From assembly GCF_003385495.1 (NCBI RefSeq), contig NZ_QNUH01000006.1, positions 124,001 through 188,000 on the forward strand: a stretch of DNA of 64,000 nt, read 5' to 3'. Positions 7,397 to 15,059 of the stretch are shown in pieces (positions within the stretch are counted from its first letter, which is position 1; each line of letters starts with the position of its first letter). Position numbers and translations under genes: made by a program. The notes under the pieces are model-generated. The model saw nothing but the letters and a program-made list of their open reading frames with translations. It was not told the DNA's origin and ran no database searches. Origin of the DNA: Chryseobacterium elymi. GTDB lineage: Bacteria > Bacteroidota > Bacteroidia > Flavobacteriales > Weeksellaceae.

Positions 7397-8305
7397 TTAC
7401 TTTTTGATAAAGTTGAATAATTCGGTATTAAATTTTTCCAGTTCCTCGATGAAAAGTGCATGACCGCTTTTTTCGAAAGGCACCAAAGTGGCATTTTTAA
7501 GTAAATCTTTCATTTGTTCAGCAAGGTCGTAGGAACAGATTTTATCTAACTTACCGTGTAAGATCAGTGTTGGAATTGTTATTTTCTTCAAGTCATTACG
7601 CAAGTCACTGTCTCTTAAAGTTTTTAGTCCTTCTGCCATTGCGTAAGGTGATGCCTGAGCCTGAATATTTCCTAACCATGCACCATGTCCTTGAGATACA
7701 CTGGTATCATTTGCAGGAAAGATTTTACCGAATGTAGCGAATAGCTCTGGACGGTTTGTATTGTTAAGATTAATCAGTCCGTTGACGTCCTCTTTGGTCC
7801 ATAAACCATAATTAAAGTCCGCACGTTTTGTCCAGATAGGTGCTGCTGCTCCAAACAATGCCATTTTGGAAACATGGGCCGCATTATATTTGGCTACATA
7901 ATGAATGACTGTTGCCCCTCCCATGGAAAATCCGCCTATGGTTGCATTCTTAATTTCCAATTTGTCTAAAACAACTTTGATATCATCTGCAAAAACATCA
8001 TAGTTATACTTTCCTCCAGGTTTATCGGATAATCCGAATCCTCTTAACGTAATCCCGATCACCCGGTAGCCCTTTTGAATAAAATCGGCATATTGATATT
8101 CATACATGGCATCGCTCAATGGCCATCCGTGAATTAAAACAATAGGCTCACCCTCACCAAGGTCGGTTACATGAAGCCGCACATTCTTTTCTACTTCAAT
8201 ATATTCTTCCCTTCCAAAGGATCCGGGCGTTCTTTTAGTTTGTGAAAATACATGGCTGGAAATTAGTGTTGTAAATAATACGATTGATAGAATTAAATTT
8301 TTCAT
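7397..8305 (-). CDS. Secreted alpha/beta hydrolase
   Basis: An exported alpha/beta-hydrolase of 302 residues from ATG 8305. The signal peptide is MKNLILSIVLFTTLISSHVFSQ. The fold is complete: oxyanion-hole HGWP in VLIHGWPLSD, RGFGLSDKP after strand 4, nucleophile elbow GFSMGG, acid in LILHGKLDKIC and histidine in EKSGHALFIEE. It is closest in style to the haloperoxidase/epoxide-hydrolase-like group, and its neighbour at 8419 is a cytosolic relative. An upstream in-frame ATG (8347) lies within the conserved leader and promoter block and is rejected. Its leader and signal-peptide DNA are nearly identical to those of the cupin gene at 10586. RidA follows. Confidence 0.9.
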   Translation of the reverse strand: MKNLILSIVLFTTLISSHVFSQTKRTPGSFGREEYIEVEKNVRLHVTDLGEGEPIVLIHGWPLSDAMYEYQYADFIQKGYRVIGITLRGFGLSDKPGGKYNYDVFADDIKVVLDKLEIKNATIGGFSMGGATVIHYVAKYNAAHVSKMALFGAAAPIWTKRADFNYGLWTKEDVNGLINLNNTNRPELFATFGKIFPANDTSVSQGHGAWLGNIQAQASPYAMAEGLKTLRDSDLRNDLKKITIPTLILHGKLDKICSYDLAEQMKDLLKNATLVPFEKSGHALFIEELEKFNTELFNFIKK

Positions 8306-8344
8306 GATCTTTAAATATTGAGTTGTTGTTATTTTTTGATAGTA

Positions 8345-8409
8345 CAAAATTGGGGTAATTTTAAAGGCGCATCAATGGACAGTTTTCGCTTTGAATTGCA
8401 TTTTTTTCC
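8345..8409 (-). promoter_or_regulatory. Promoter/operator block, copy A (hydrolase at 7397)
   Basis: The reverse strand has a -7-like CAATTTTG (8345-8352) and, 20 nt upstream, a conserved segment (8372-8409) that on the plus strand reads CAATGGA..., TTTTCGCTTTGAATTGCA and a T-run. The same segment with the same 20-nt spacing occurs at 9282-9347 and 11015-11079, always in front of a reverse-strand gene of this cluster. It is a good candidate for the binding site of the AraC-family regulator encoded at 9455-10279. Confidence 0.65.
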
Positions 8410-8418
8410 AGTTAAATT

Positions 8419-9240
8419 TTATCCTTTTATAAATGATAAGATATCTTCATTAATTACATCAGCATTAATTGTTGGCATACCGTGTGAGAAACCCGGATAA
8501 ATAATCAGTTTACTGTTTTTCAGAATTTCTGTGGCCTTTACTGCTGTTGTCGCATAAGGAACAATTTGATCATCATCCCCATGAAGAAGCAGAACAGGTA
8601 TTTCTACACTTTTCAGGTCTTCCGTAAAATCCGTCTCAGAAAAAACCTTAATACAATCATATTGAGCTTTTATACCTCCCATCATTCCTTGTCGCCACCA
8701 GTTATCCTGTATTCCTTTCTTTATAGTAGCATCTTTCCTGTTGTAGCCATAAAACGGTATCGTAAGATCCTGATAGAACTGCTGTCTGTTATGCAGGGTG
8801 TTATGTCGGATATCGTCAAAGACAGCAAGTGGAACTCCGTCAGGATTGTTTGTATCGGCTATCATATAAGGTGTTACAGCGCTTATTAAAACAACTTTAG
8901 CAACCCGATTCTTACCATATTGTGCAGCATATCTTATGGCTTCGCCTCCACCGGTTGAATGTCCTACATGGATAGCATCCTTCAGATCCAGGAAATCAAC
9001 CAATTCTGCTACATCTGCAGCATAAGTATCCATATCGTTACCCTTATATGTTTGGGTAGATCTTCCATGCCCTCTTCTGTCATGAGAAATCACCCGAAAG
9101 CCTTTTCCAAGGAAAAACATCATTTGTGCATCCCAGTCATCAGATGATAATGGCCATCCGTGATGAAAGAATATCGGCTGTCCTTCACCCAGGTCTTTGA
9201 AATAAATTTCTGTTCCGTCTTTTACTGTAAACTTGTTCAT
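8419..9240 (-). CDS. Cofactor-free haloperoxidase-type alpha/beta hydrolase
   Basis: A 273-residue cytoplasmic alpha/beta hydrolase of the non-heme chloroperoxidase/esterase group. FFHHGWPLSSDDWDAQ carries the oxyanion-hole segment, SHDRRGHGRS follows strand 4, and the nucleophile elbow is GHSTGGGE. The acid is in LLLHGDDDQIVPY and the histidine in YPGFSHGMPT, completing the Ser-Asp-His triad. These enzymes hydrolyse esters and can perhydrolyse acids; the natural substrate here is unknown. There is no signal peptide, unlike the neighbouring paralogue at 7397. Operator block B lies directly upstream, so it probably responds to the same AraC regulator. Confidence 0.9.
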   Translation of the reverse strand: MNKFTVKDGTEIYFKDLGEGQPIFFHHGWPLSSDDWDAQMMFFLGKGFRVISHDRRGHGRSTQTYKGNDMDTYAADVAELVDFLDLKDAIHVGHSTGGGEAIRYAAQYGKNRVAKVVLISAVTPYMIADTNNPDGVPLAVFDDIRHNTLHNRQQFYQDLTIPFYGYNRKDATIKKGIQDNWWRQGMMGGIKAQYDCIKVFSETDFTEDLKSVEIPVLLLHGDDDQIVPYATTAVKATEILKNSKLIIYPGFSHGMPTINADVINEDILSFIKG

Positions 9241-9281
9241 GTCTTTACTATTTAATTGTTATTACTTTGTTTTTGTTACTG

Positions 9282-9347
9282 CAAAGTTGGGGTAATCTTA
9301 AAGGCTCATCAATGGATGATTTTCGCTTTGAATTGCACTTTTTCACC
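9282..9347 (-). promoter_or_regulatory. Promoter/operator block, copy B (hydrolase at 8419)
   Basis: The -7-like CAACTTTG (plus-strand 9282-9289) lies 20 nt from the conserved segment 9309-9347, which shares TTTTCGCTTTGAATTGCA exactly with copy A. The 19-nt piece between the two boxes is also nearly the same as in copy A but not as in copy C. Confidence 0.65.
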
Positions 9348-9401
9348 TAATCGGGTTTTGTGAAAATTCAAAACTCTCTTCAGGGATTTAGGGTACATAA
9401 A

Positions 9402-9430
9402 AAAAGCACAATCTGACAGATCGTGCTTTT
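9402..9430 (-). terminator. Intrinsic terminator of the araC-type gene
   Basis: AAAAGCAC (9402-9409) pairs with GTGCTTTT (9423-9430), and ATCT/AGAT continues the stem inside around one mismatch. On the reverse strand the stem is followed by seven T. Confidence 0.85.
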
Positions 9431-9454
9431 GGGTTTTTATATAAAAGATGGTCT

Positions 9455-10279
9455 TTAAAACTGTTTTCTGAAGCTGGTTGGTGATATCCCTACATGTTTT
9501 GTGAAAAAGCGGACAAAGTAAGCATCGTCTTCATAATTCAGACTATAGGCAATTTCTTTCACGTTCATTGTTGTATGTGCCAAAAGCCTTTTACTTTCAA
9601 GAATAATGCGGTTTTTTATAATTTCATTGGGAGTGTCCTTGCTCACTAATCCTATTTTTTTACTCAAATTTTTCGGGGTAACGCACAGCAAATCTGCATA
9701 ATCCGCAACGGTATGAAGCGTTTTATAATGTTGTTCGACCAATTTGCTAAACTTTCTTAAAAACTGAACATCAGCCTGCTGCTCCTTGTCGGATAATTGA
9801 TGCTGCTGTTTCCAGATTCGGGTAGATTTCAGAATAATTAATTTTAATAGCGTCCTTAACATCTCTTCTGTACCGGAATCTTCATCCTTCAGTTCAGACT
9901 GGATATCACTGATGATCTTTTGAATCTCAACGGACTGTTCTTCGTTTAAATTTATAAAAGGGATTTCAAATACATTATTGTACAATATACCATCGCACGC
10001 TACTTCCTGATCGTGAATTTCCACACAATAAAAGTCTCTGTTAAAATGCATTAGCTGACCTCCGACGGTTTCACAGGGCTTTAAAATGACGTGAGGATTA
10101 ATGAACAACAAGGTGTCGGTTTTCATTTCTATTTCCTGAAAATCCACCTGAATAATAGCATTTTGGGGAATAAACAGAACTTTGATATGTTCATTTATTG
10201 TTGTAAGAGAATCGTTTTGAATTGAGGTTTTGCTGAATTCCAGATTACCAAATTTTTTGTATGAAAATTCCTTTATCAT
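9455..10279 (-). CDS. AraC family transcriptional regulator
   Basis: A 274-residue regulator. Residues 1 to about 150 form a cupin-like sensor domain of AraC type (IKVLFIPQNAIIQVDF, LLFINPHVILKP). The C-terminal 100 residues are two helix-turn-helix motifs: the first in TVADYADLLCVTPKNLSKKI and the second in NVKEIAYSLNYEDDAYFVRF, ending FFTKHVGISPTSFRKQF, the AraC signature. It stands in the middle of three reverse-strand genes that share the operator-like block at 8372, 9309 and 11042, and is therefore their likely regulator; this is inference from position and repetition. No copy of the block lies in front of its own gene. Terminator at 9402. Confidence 0.93.
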   Translation of the reverse strand: MIKEFSYKKFGNLEFSKTSIQNDSLTTINEHIKVLFIPQNAIIQVDFQEIEMKTDTLLFINPHVILKPCETVGGQLMHFNRDFYCVEIHDQEVACDGILYNNVFEIPFINLNEEQSVEIQKIISDIQSELKDEDSGTEEMLRTLLKLIILKSTRIWKQQHQLSDKEQQADVQFLRKFSKLVEQHYKTLHTVADYADLLCVTPKNLSKKIGLVSKDTPNEIIKNRIILESKRLLAHTTMNVKEIAYSLNYEDDAYFVRFFTKHVGISPTSFRKQF

Positions 10280-10585
10280 TGTAGGATTTGAAAGATTGTT
10301 GTTAATTTCTTTGTGTAAACATCTGTTTGTAAAATTAATAAATTATAAGTCAGCAATGCTACTTATTTTTCCCTGTTTTGGTCGGTTTTTAATCTCTAAA
10401 ATTGACTGTTTACCAATTTGCATAATACAAATGGGTAATCCTTACCCTATAAGTTAAGAATTACCCATTGACACAGTTTATCACGCCATTCATTAATATC
10501 CTTTTTTATATCAAATACGAGCTTTCAAATGAAATTAAAGTTCAGCTTTAACCTCAATATCCCAGTAGGTTTTTGATTAAACCGG
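10280..10585. other. Leader of the araC-type gene and tail of the cupin gene
   Basis: About 305 bp. A hairpin ATGGGTAAT (10431-10439) with ATTACCCAT (10460-10468) lies 120 nt past the cupin stop and may end the cupin transcript, although the T-run is poor. The promoter of the AraC gene should also be here but no good TAnnTTTG box was recognised. Confidence 0.45.
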
Positions 10586-10975
10586 TTATTTTTTGAATAA
10601 GAGCAGGGGCTTATCTTTTCTGACAATGTATGTGGCGAGTTCCGAGGCTTTCACCGCACCAATATTCTTTGCGGAATGGTTCTTTCCGGCAGGAACAAAA
10701 AGTACTTCACCAGCTTTGAGAATTACAGGATCCTCACCTTCCAACTGGTATTCAAATATACCTTCAAGCACATAAATAACTTCTTCTCCGGGATGGGAAT
10801 GCATACCGACAGATGTGCCCGGTTCCAGATCTATACGCGCCTGAATAGTTTCATAGCCTGCAGCTTCAATAGTATGTCTTTGAAGATCTGTGCGTGTCAC
10901 TCCAGATTGTTGTGCATAAGCGGTTCCGGACATTAATGTTGTGAATAATCCGATGGTTAAAATTAAATTTCTCAT
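10586..10975 (-). CDS. Secreted cupin domain protein
   Basis: A small exported protein (129 residues from ATG 10975) with signal MRNLILTIGLFTTLMSGTAYAQ. The mature part is one cupin barrel: motif 1 is GTSVGMHSHPGEEVIYVLEG with the metal-binding H-x-H and E, motif 2 is GEVLFVPAGKNHSAKN with the last histidine. Metal-binding single-domain cupins of this size include quercetinase-like and isomerase-like enzymes; no substrate can be named. An upstream in-frame ATG (11017) lies in the promoter block and is rejected. The signal-peptide coding region and leader are nearly identical to those of the 7397 hydrolase, and block C lies upstream. Confidence 0.9.
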   Translation of the reverse strand: MRNLILTIGLFTTLMSGTAYAQQSGVTRTDLQRHTIEAAGYETIQARIDLEPGTSVGMHSHPGEEVIYVLEGIFEYQLEGEDPVILKAGEVLFVPAGKNHSAKNIGAVKASELATYIVRKDKPLLLFKK

Positions 10976-11014
10976 GTTCTTTAAATATTGAGTTGTTGTT
11001 ATTTTTTGATAGTA

Positions 11015-11079
11015 CAAAGTTGTCTTAATTCTTCACGCTAAACAATGGATGGCTTTCGTTTTGAATTGCACTTTTTTCC
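11015..11079 (-). promoter_or_regulatory. Promoter/operator block, copy C (cupin gene)
   Basis: The -7-like CAACTTTG (plus-strand 11015-11022) lies 20 nt from the conserved segment 11042-11079 (CAATGGATGG, TTTGAATTGCA, T-run). The leader from here to the start codon is identical to copy A over 41 nt, while the stretch between -7 and operator has diverged. Confidence 0.65.
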
Positions 11080-11416
11080 TCTGTTAATTTTTGTTCTTTA
11101 TTTTATACTAAAAAAAATCTCCGGAAAATCCGGAGATAAAAAAATATTTCTAAAACTGTAAGGAATTACAAAGTTACTATTCGGCAGATTTATCTTCTGA
11201 GAACTAAAAAGACTGCTCAACCGAAACGCATTTAGAAGCTTTTAATGGACTTGCAAAACTGAGTTCAGTAAGAAGAAAATCAAGTCCACTCATTTATTGT
11301 AAGAAATAGGGATTTCCCTGTAAAACAATTCTGTAATCATTATGTTCTGATAGTATCATTAATAAAAGCAATACCATCCGGTTTTTCAAACCAGCTCTTC
11401 CCATTCCGGCTCCATC
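11080..11416. other. Intergenic DNA downstream of the three-gene secreted-protein operon
   Basis: The stretch contains the terminator at 11117-11137 and otherwise no convincing gene. Short reverse-strand open stretches (for example WSRNGKSWFEKPDGIAF near 11400-11350) lack starts and are not called. Confidence 0.4.
11117..11137 (-). terminator. Intrinsic terminator
   Basis: ATCTCCGGA (11117-11125) and TCCGGAGAT (11129-11137) form a 9-bp stem with loop AAA. On the reverse strand seven or eight T follow. It would end transcripts from the 13750-11417 operon, about 280 nt after the last stop. Confidence 0.8.
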
Positions 11417-12238
11417 TTAAAAACTTCCCATGTACCGTAAAGTAAGGTTAGAAAGGGTACCATTAGGGGTAATTGTAGCGGGATCTGTAAAGCTGGAATC
11501 TCTGTAATACCTGTTGATCGAGAATCGGATCCTGTCATTTACATTTAAAGTTACGAATCCAGATATAGCTGTATTGCTGTCAAAAACTGTTGATCCGCTG
11601 GGAAACCCGTACGCAGTCCGGAGATTAGGAACAGGTTCTGCACCATTTACTAAAACCATCCCTTCATAGGCATCTCTGGCAGCATTCACACCATTATTCA
11701 CGCTATGAAGTGAGATCACAGCTTGTACGTGATAGGTTCCAGCTTTTTTTACAACCAGTTCTCCTGAGGCATTGACCTCAAAGTTGCCTGTATCATTGGC
11801 GATAAGGGTATTACTGTCAAAACCAAGGGTTCTTAAATTAGTTGATACAGAAGTAAGTGCCCCTTCATCAAATGCATTCTTACAACTTATATAAGTAATG
11901 GTTTTATCCTGTGTCATCTTATTCATAGAGAAAAATGGAATCCACATATTACTTGTATTGTTCCACCAGTAAAATCCCCTTTCAATAGTCTCCGTAAGAG
12001 GATCTTCAAAATCAAGAAAAACCAGTAACCCGTGCTCTTTGGCATTGGTTACATTCAGCGAGGTTACTCTGGGAATAATCACTCCCTCATTGCTTAAAGG
12101 ATTATCTTTATCAGCTGTCCTGATTTCCAATGTGGTTTTGGGTGTATTGGTATTAACCCCTACCTGAGAGCTCAGAAAACCAAAACAAAAGAAATTACCC
12201 GCTATAAGTAAAGTTGAAATTATATTTTTCATAATCAT
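11417..12238 (-). CDS. Secreted QVGVNT-motif protein, probable C1q/TNF-like end (third of three)
   Basis: A 273-residue exported protein. After the signal peptide (ending FGFLSSQ) comes QVGVNTNTPKTTLEIRTADK and NEGVIIPRVTSLNVTN, the start motif shared with its two upstream neighbours. From about residue 130 on, the pattern TNLRTLGFDSNTLIANDTGN, then ASGELVVKKAGTYHVQAVIS, GMVLVNGAEPVPNL and final LTLRYMGSF looks like a bacterial C1q/TNF-like jelly roll, as in secreted collagen-like or exosporium proteins. The start overlaps the previous stop (TAATG), indicating translational coupling; the second in-frame ATG two codons on is equally possible. Probably cell-surface; function unknown. Confidence 0.7.
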   Translation of the reverse strand: MIMKNIISTLLIAGNFFCFGFLSSQVGVNTNTPKTTLEIRTADKDNPLSNEGVIIPRVTSLNVTNAKEHGLLVFLDFEDPLTETIERGFYWWNNTSNMWIPFFSMNKMTQDKTITYISCKNAFDEGALTSVSTNLRTLGFDSNTLIANDTGNFEVNASGELVVKKAGTYHVQAVISLHSVNNGVNAARDAYEGMVLVNGAEPVPNLRTAYGFPSGSTVFDSNTAISGFVTLNVNDRIRFSINRYYRDSSFTDPATITPNGTLSNLTLRYMGSF

Positions 12239-13008
12239 TAATCTAAATAAGATAAGGTTAGGCTATAAACTGACTCCGGACCAACTGCAGTATTACAGGA
12301 ATTGGTTCTTCTTGTTTGTACAGAGATTCTCTGTCCTTTCGTCAATGTGATTATATCAGAAATAGTATGGTTCGTACTTCTTTTAGCATTATCGGCTGAT
12401 GGTAAAGGTGATTTTGCTATAAGTACAGGAGTAGCCCCATTATTTATAAAAACACCCACTTCTGTTGTTGTTGCACCAAGATCGCCAGCATTTTTATATA
12501 CTCCGCCAGTGAAGAATAATGAATACCTTCCTGTTTTTCCAACAATAATATCTCCGTTTTGTAATGTATAATTTGCATCCGGTGCTTCCAATGTTGTGAA
12601 TGGGGCTTTAAACCAGATATTGATATTCGCATCTCCACTAGCAATTACCGGAAAGCCACTTCCCGAAGCAATTGTTTTAAAGAGATTCTTGCCTAAAATC
12701 TTGGTCTGGAAGATATACTGCCATAATTTTTTGTTATCATCCCAAAAATAATAGCCCTCAAAACCAGCTGTACCGGTCCCGATATTATCTAAAAACACCA
12801 ACATCGCATTCTGATTCTGTACTGGATCAGCAACTGAAAAACGGCTGACGACAGGAAATAATATACCTGCGGAATTTTCCGGAGTATCAGTATTTTTTGC
12901 ACGAATATCCAACAAAGACTGTGGAGCACTTGTATTTATACCTACCCCTTTTTGAGCATATAAACTTTCTAAGGATAGGATTAAAAAAAATATAGTTATC
13001 TTTTTCAT
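12238..13008 (-). CDS. Secreted KGVGINT-motif protein, probable C1q/TNF-like end (second of three)
   Basis: From ATG 13008 the signal peptide is MKKITIFFLILSLESLYAQ; two earlier in-frame ATGs (13020, 13032) exist, the first of which would overlap the upstream gene. The mature protein begins KGVGINTSAPQSLLDIRAKN and has FPVVSRFSVADPVQNQNAML and FEGYYFWDDNKKLWQYIFQ, the same linker as in its neighbours. The C-terminal 130 residues (NANINIWFKAPF, DIIVGKTGRYSLFFTGGV, EVGVFINNGATPVLIA, ISDIITLTKGQRISVQTRR, LTLSYLD) suggest the same jelly roll. It is the middle gene of an overlapping three-gene operon. Confidence 0.7.
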   Translation of the reverse strand: MKKITIFFLILSLESLYAQKGVGINTSAPQSLLDIRAKNTDTPENSAGILFPVVSRFSVADPVQNQNAMLVFLDNIGTGTAGFEGYYFWDDNKKLWQYIFQTKILGKNLFKTIASGSGFPVIASGDANINIWFKAPFTTLEAPDANYTLQNGDIIVGKTGRYSLFFTGGVYKNAGDLGATTTEVGVFINNGATPVLIAKSPLPSADNAKRSTNHTISDIITLTKGQRISVQTRRTNSCNTAVGPESVYSLTLSYLD

Positions 13009-13024
13009 AGTATTAAGCATTAAT

Positions 13025-13750
13025 TTAGTCATTCAGGTAAGTCATGGTTATACAATTGGTGCCATACCCGGTATAAACAGTGCTTCCTGTTTCCGTAGTC
13101 TTTTGTATGGTCACTCTTATCACATCATTCTGAGCCAATTCTAAAATTCCGCTAAGGGCAACACTCGTTGCTGTTGTTCCTTCATTAGTTAATGAATTAG
13201 AAGTTGTCAGAACTGTTGTTCCGTTCTTTTTGATTCTGTAAGTATAGATTGCCCTGTTTTCGTTGGCAGTACTTACTGCTTTTTTTAATGCTGAATTAAA
13301 GCTGACCAGATAGGTTCCGCTCTTCCCTACAGTAATCTGATTACCTGAAACAGAAAAGCCGGTAGTGTCATAAGCCTTTAATGTACTGAATTGTACATTG
13401 TTTTCTGTATTTCCAGATGCAGAATATCCGCTTCCCGTTATCACATAAATGGCATCATCATAGAGACGATTAAAATTACTAAGAAAAGAAACCCAGTCTG
13501 TACCATCCCAATAATAAAAACCATCGGGAAGCGTGGCGTGCTGAAATAAAAAAACTGTATGGCCTTTTGCCTGGGCAATGGGAAATAATTTCACCCTGGG
13601 AATTAAAATTCCATCCATTCCGGTAGGAGATGAAATACTCGTCGGTTCTATATGAAGGCTTGCCGCTGGAGTCTGAGTTTTTATACCAACTTGGGCAAAT
13701 GAGAAGGTAGAGGCCAGTATGGCCACAAAAATAATAGCATTTTTTTTCAT
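13025..13750 (-). CDS. Secreted QVGIKT-motif protein, probable C1q/TNF-like end (first of three)
   Basis: A 241-residue exported protein with signal MKKNAIIFVAILASTFSFAQ. Mature start QVGIKTQTPAASLHIEPTS, then GMDGILIPRVKLFPIAQAKG and GFYYWDGTDWVSFLSNFN. The C-terminal half has the C1q-like strand order: NVQFSTLKAYDTTGFSVSGN, ITVGKSGTYLVSFNSALKK, YRIKKNGTTVLTTS, LSGILELAQNDVIRVTIQ and last strand CITMTYLND. It heads the operon. The three paralogues differ strongly in the middle, but their ends align, so they may form a hetero-oligomeric trimer in the manner of C1q-like proteins; that is inference. Confidence 0.72.
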   Translation of the reverse strand: MKKNAIIFVAILASTFSFAQVGIKTQTPAASLHIEPTSISSPTGMDGILIPRVKLFPIAQAKGHTVFLFQHATLPDGFYYWDGTDWVSFLSNFNRLYDDAIYVITGSGYSASGNTENNVQFSTLKAYDTTGFSVSGNQITVGKSGTYLVSFNSALKKAVSTANENRAIYTYRIKKNGTTVLTTSNSLTNEGTTATSVALSGILELAQNDVIRVTIQKTTETGSTVYTGYGTNCITMTYLND

Positions 13751-14334
13751 TGTATCTGTTTCTAGAATTGTATTACCTTAACCAGTGGCAGGATAAATCC
13801 GGCTAGTTATTGTATTGATGTTTCGCTTGTGAATTCCGGGAAAATAAATTGGCACAAGAGGGCATTACCATATTCTTTTTTCTTTCATCTCAATTAGTAT
13901 TATAGTAAGGGTTTGCTGATGTGTTTCTTCTACAAATCACTAAAAATATTCCAATTTACGCAAAAAACAAAGGTACCAACAAGGTACTTATTATATGTAA
14001 TTAACTGAAAATCAGCATTTTTTTATTTTCTTCCTGAATTTAGAAATAGTTTGTTAAGGTTTTTTAATCATAATCCGATTAATATTACATTAATATCGAA
14101 TTAAATTCCTCTCAGATCAAGTTTTTAGGCTTAAATACTATACTGACATACCCGTATAGCATTAATTTAATTGCAGTATTTTTCACAGCTATTGGCAGCC
14201 CCCTAAAATTGACGGAAAATTTTAGACTTTTTTAGGAATGAATGATTTCATATAAAATGAAAATCCTGGAATTCCGAAGAATTCCAGGATTTAAAAGCTT
14301 TTTAAGCGTTCTTAATAAGATATTATTCGCTTTG
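13751..14334. other. Intergenic DNA between the secreted-protein operon and tRNA-Ala
   Basis: About 580 bp. It must hold the promoter of the 13750 operon, but no good TAnnTTTG box was found close to the start. A strong hairpin at 14261-14292 is listed separately. Nothing else was recognised. Confidence 0.5.
14261..14292 (-). terminator. Terminator hairpin downstream of tRNA-Ala
   Basis: A 14-bp perfect stem (14261-14274 with 14279-14292) closes a CGAA loop. It lies 43 nt beyond the 3' end of the tRNA, on the side where a reverse-strand transcript would end. Confidence 0.75.
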
Positions 14335-14408
14335 TGGAGAATACGGGGATCGAACCCGTCACCTTTAGACTGCCAGTCTAACGCTCTAGCCAGATGAGCT
14401 AATTCCCC
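14335..14408 (-). tRNA. tRNA-Ala (anticodon GGC)
   Basis: The reverse strand folds as a full cloverleaf: acceptor GGGGAAT with ATTCTCC, D arm AGCTC...GAGC, anticodon stem TTAGA/TCTAA with loop CTGGCAG (anticodon GGC), and T arm ACGGG-TTCGATC-CCCGT. The acceptor contains the G3-U70 wobble pair, the known identity element of tRNA-Ala, which confirms the assignment. Discriminator base is A. The terminal CCA is not encoded. It appears to be a single tRNA gene, followed by a terminator hairpin. Confidence 0.97.
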
Positions 14409-14579
14409 TTACTTTTTTAAAGCGGTACAAAAGTAAGTATTTAAACTACATATCCAAATATTTTTTCTCCTTTTTTATCAGAATTCGTACTAAATTTTCT
14501 CCCTGCCCATCAATATATGAAGCGATTCAGTCACAAAAAATGAATATGATATTTAACAAATTGCTGATATTCAAATGAT

Positions 14580-15059
14580 TCAGCCTTCCTTCTTCATCTG
14601 CATAGCACGCTGGTAAAAAGACTGCATTGCAATTTTTTCCTCCGCTTCATTAATAGCTGCCAAAAGATGATTCTCATTATCTGCAATTTCTCCCAGTACT
14701 TTTGAGACCAATTCCCAAACCGGTTTCATTTTTTCAATGAGCTCAAGACCTTTTGGGGACAGTATGATCAGTCTTCTGCGCTCATCCTGCTTATCTTTTT
14801 TGGATTGAATAAGCTTCTGTTTTTCCAGCTCTTTTAGCAAACTTATGGTTGAAGGATGTGTGTACCCTATTTCGTTTGCAATTTCTACCACGCTCAGCAT
14901 TGTTTTGTGGTGCAATGTAAAAATGACAGGAAACCATTTAGGCTCAAAATCAATGCCGAAAGATTTATAGATCATAGCACCATCTTTTCTGAGCTGCTCA
15001 CTGAGACGCTGCAACCTCGTTGATATGGCCAGTATGCCTGATTCATCTATTATATTCAT
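14580..15059 (-). CDS. MarR family transcriptional regulator
   Basis: A 159-residue winged-helix regulator. The recognition region is MLSVVEIANEIGYTHPSTIS then LLKELEKQKLIQSKKDKQDE and RRLIILSPKGLELIEKMKPV, which is the standard MarR sequence of helix-turn-helix plus wing (D-x-R-R-R). Helices at both ends would form the dimer interface. Its ATG overlaps the stop of the acetyltransferase gene in ATGA, so the two are translated together. The perfect palindrome on the shared promoter at 15580-15597 is its probable operator, giving autoregulation. What ligand it senses is unknown. Confidence 0.9.
   Translation of the reverse strand: MNIIDESGILAISTRLQRLSEQLRKDGAMIYKSFGIDFEPKWFPVIFTLHHKTMLSVVEIANEIGYTHPSTISLLKELEKQKLIQSKKDKQDERRRLIILSPKGLELIEKMKPVWELVSKVLGEIADNENHLLAAINEAEEKIAMQSFYQRAMQMKKEG

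Noticed and set aside
10230..10457. 75-codon plus-strand frame in the AraC-gene leader
   Set aside because: It runs antisense into the AraC gene, is hydrophobic by AT-rich composition only and lacks a promoter.
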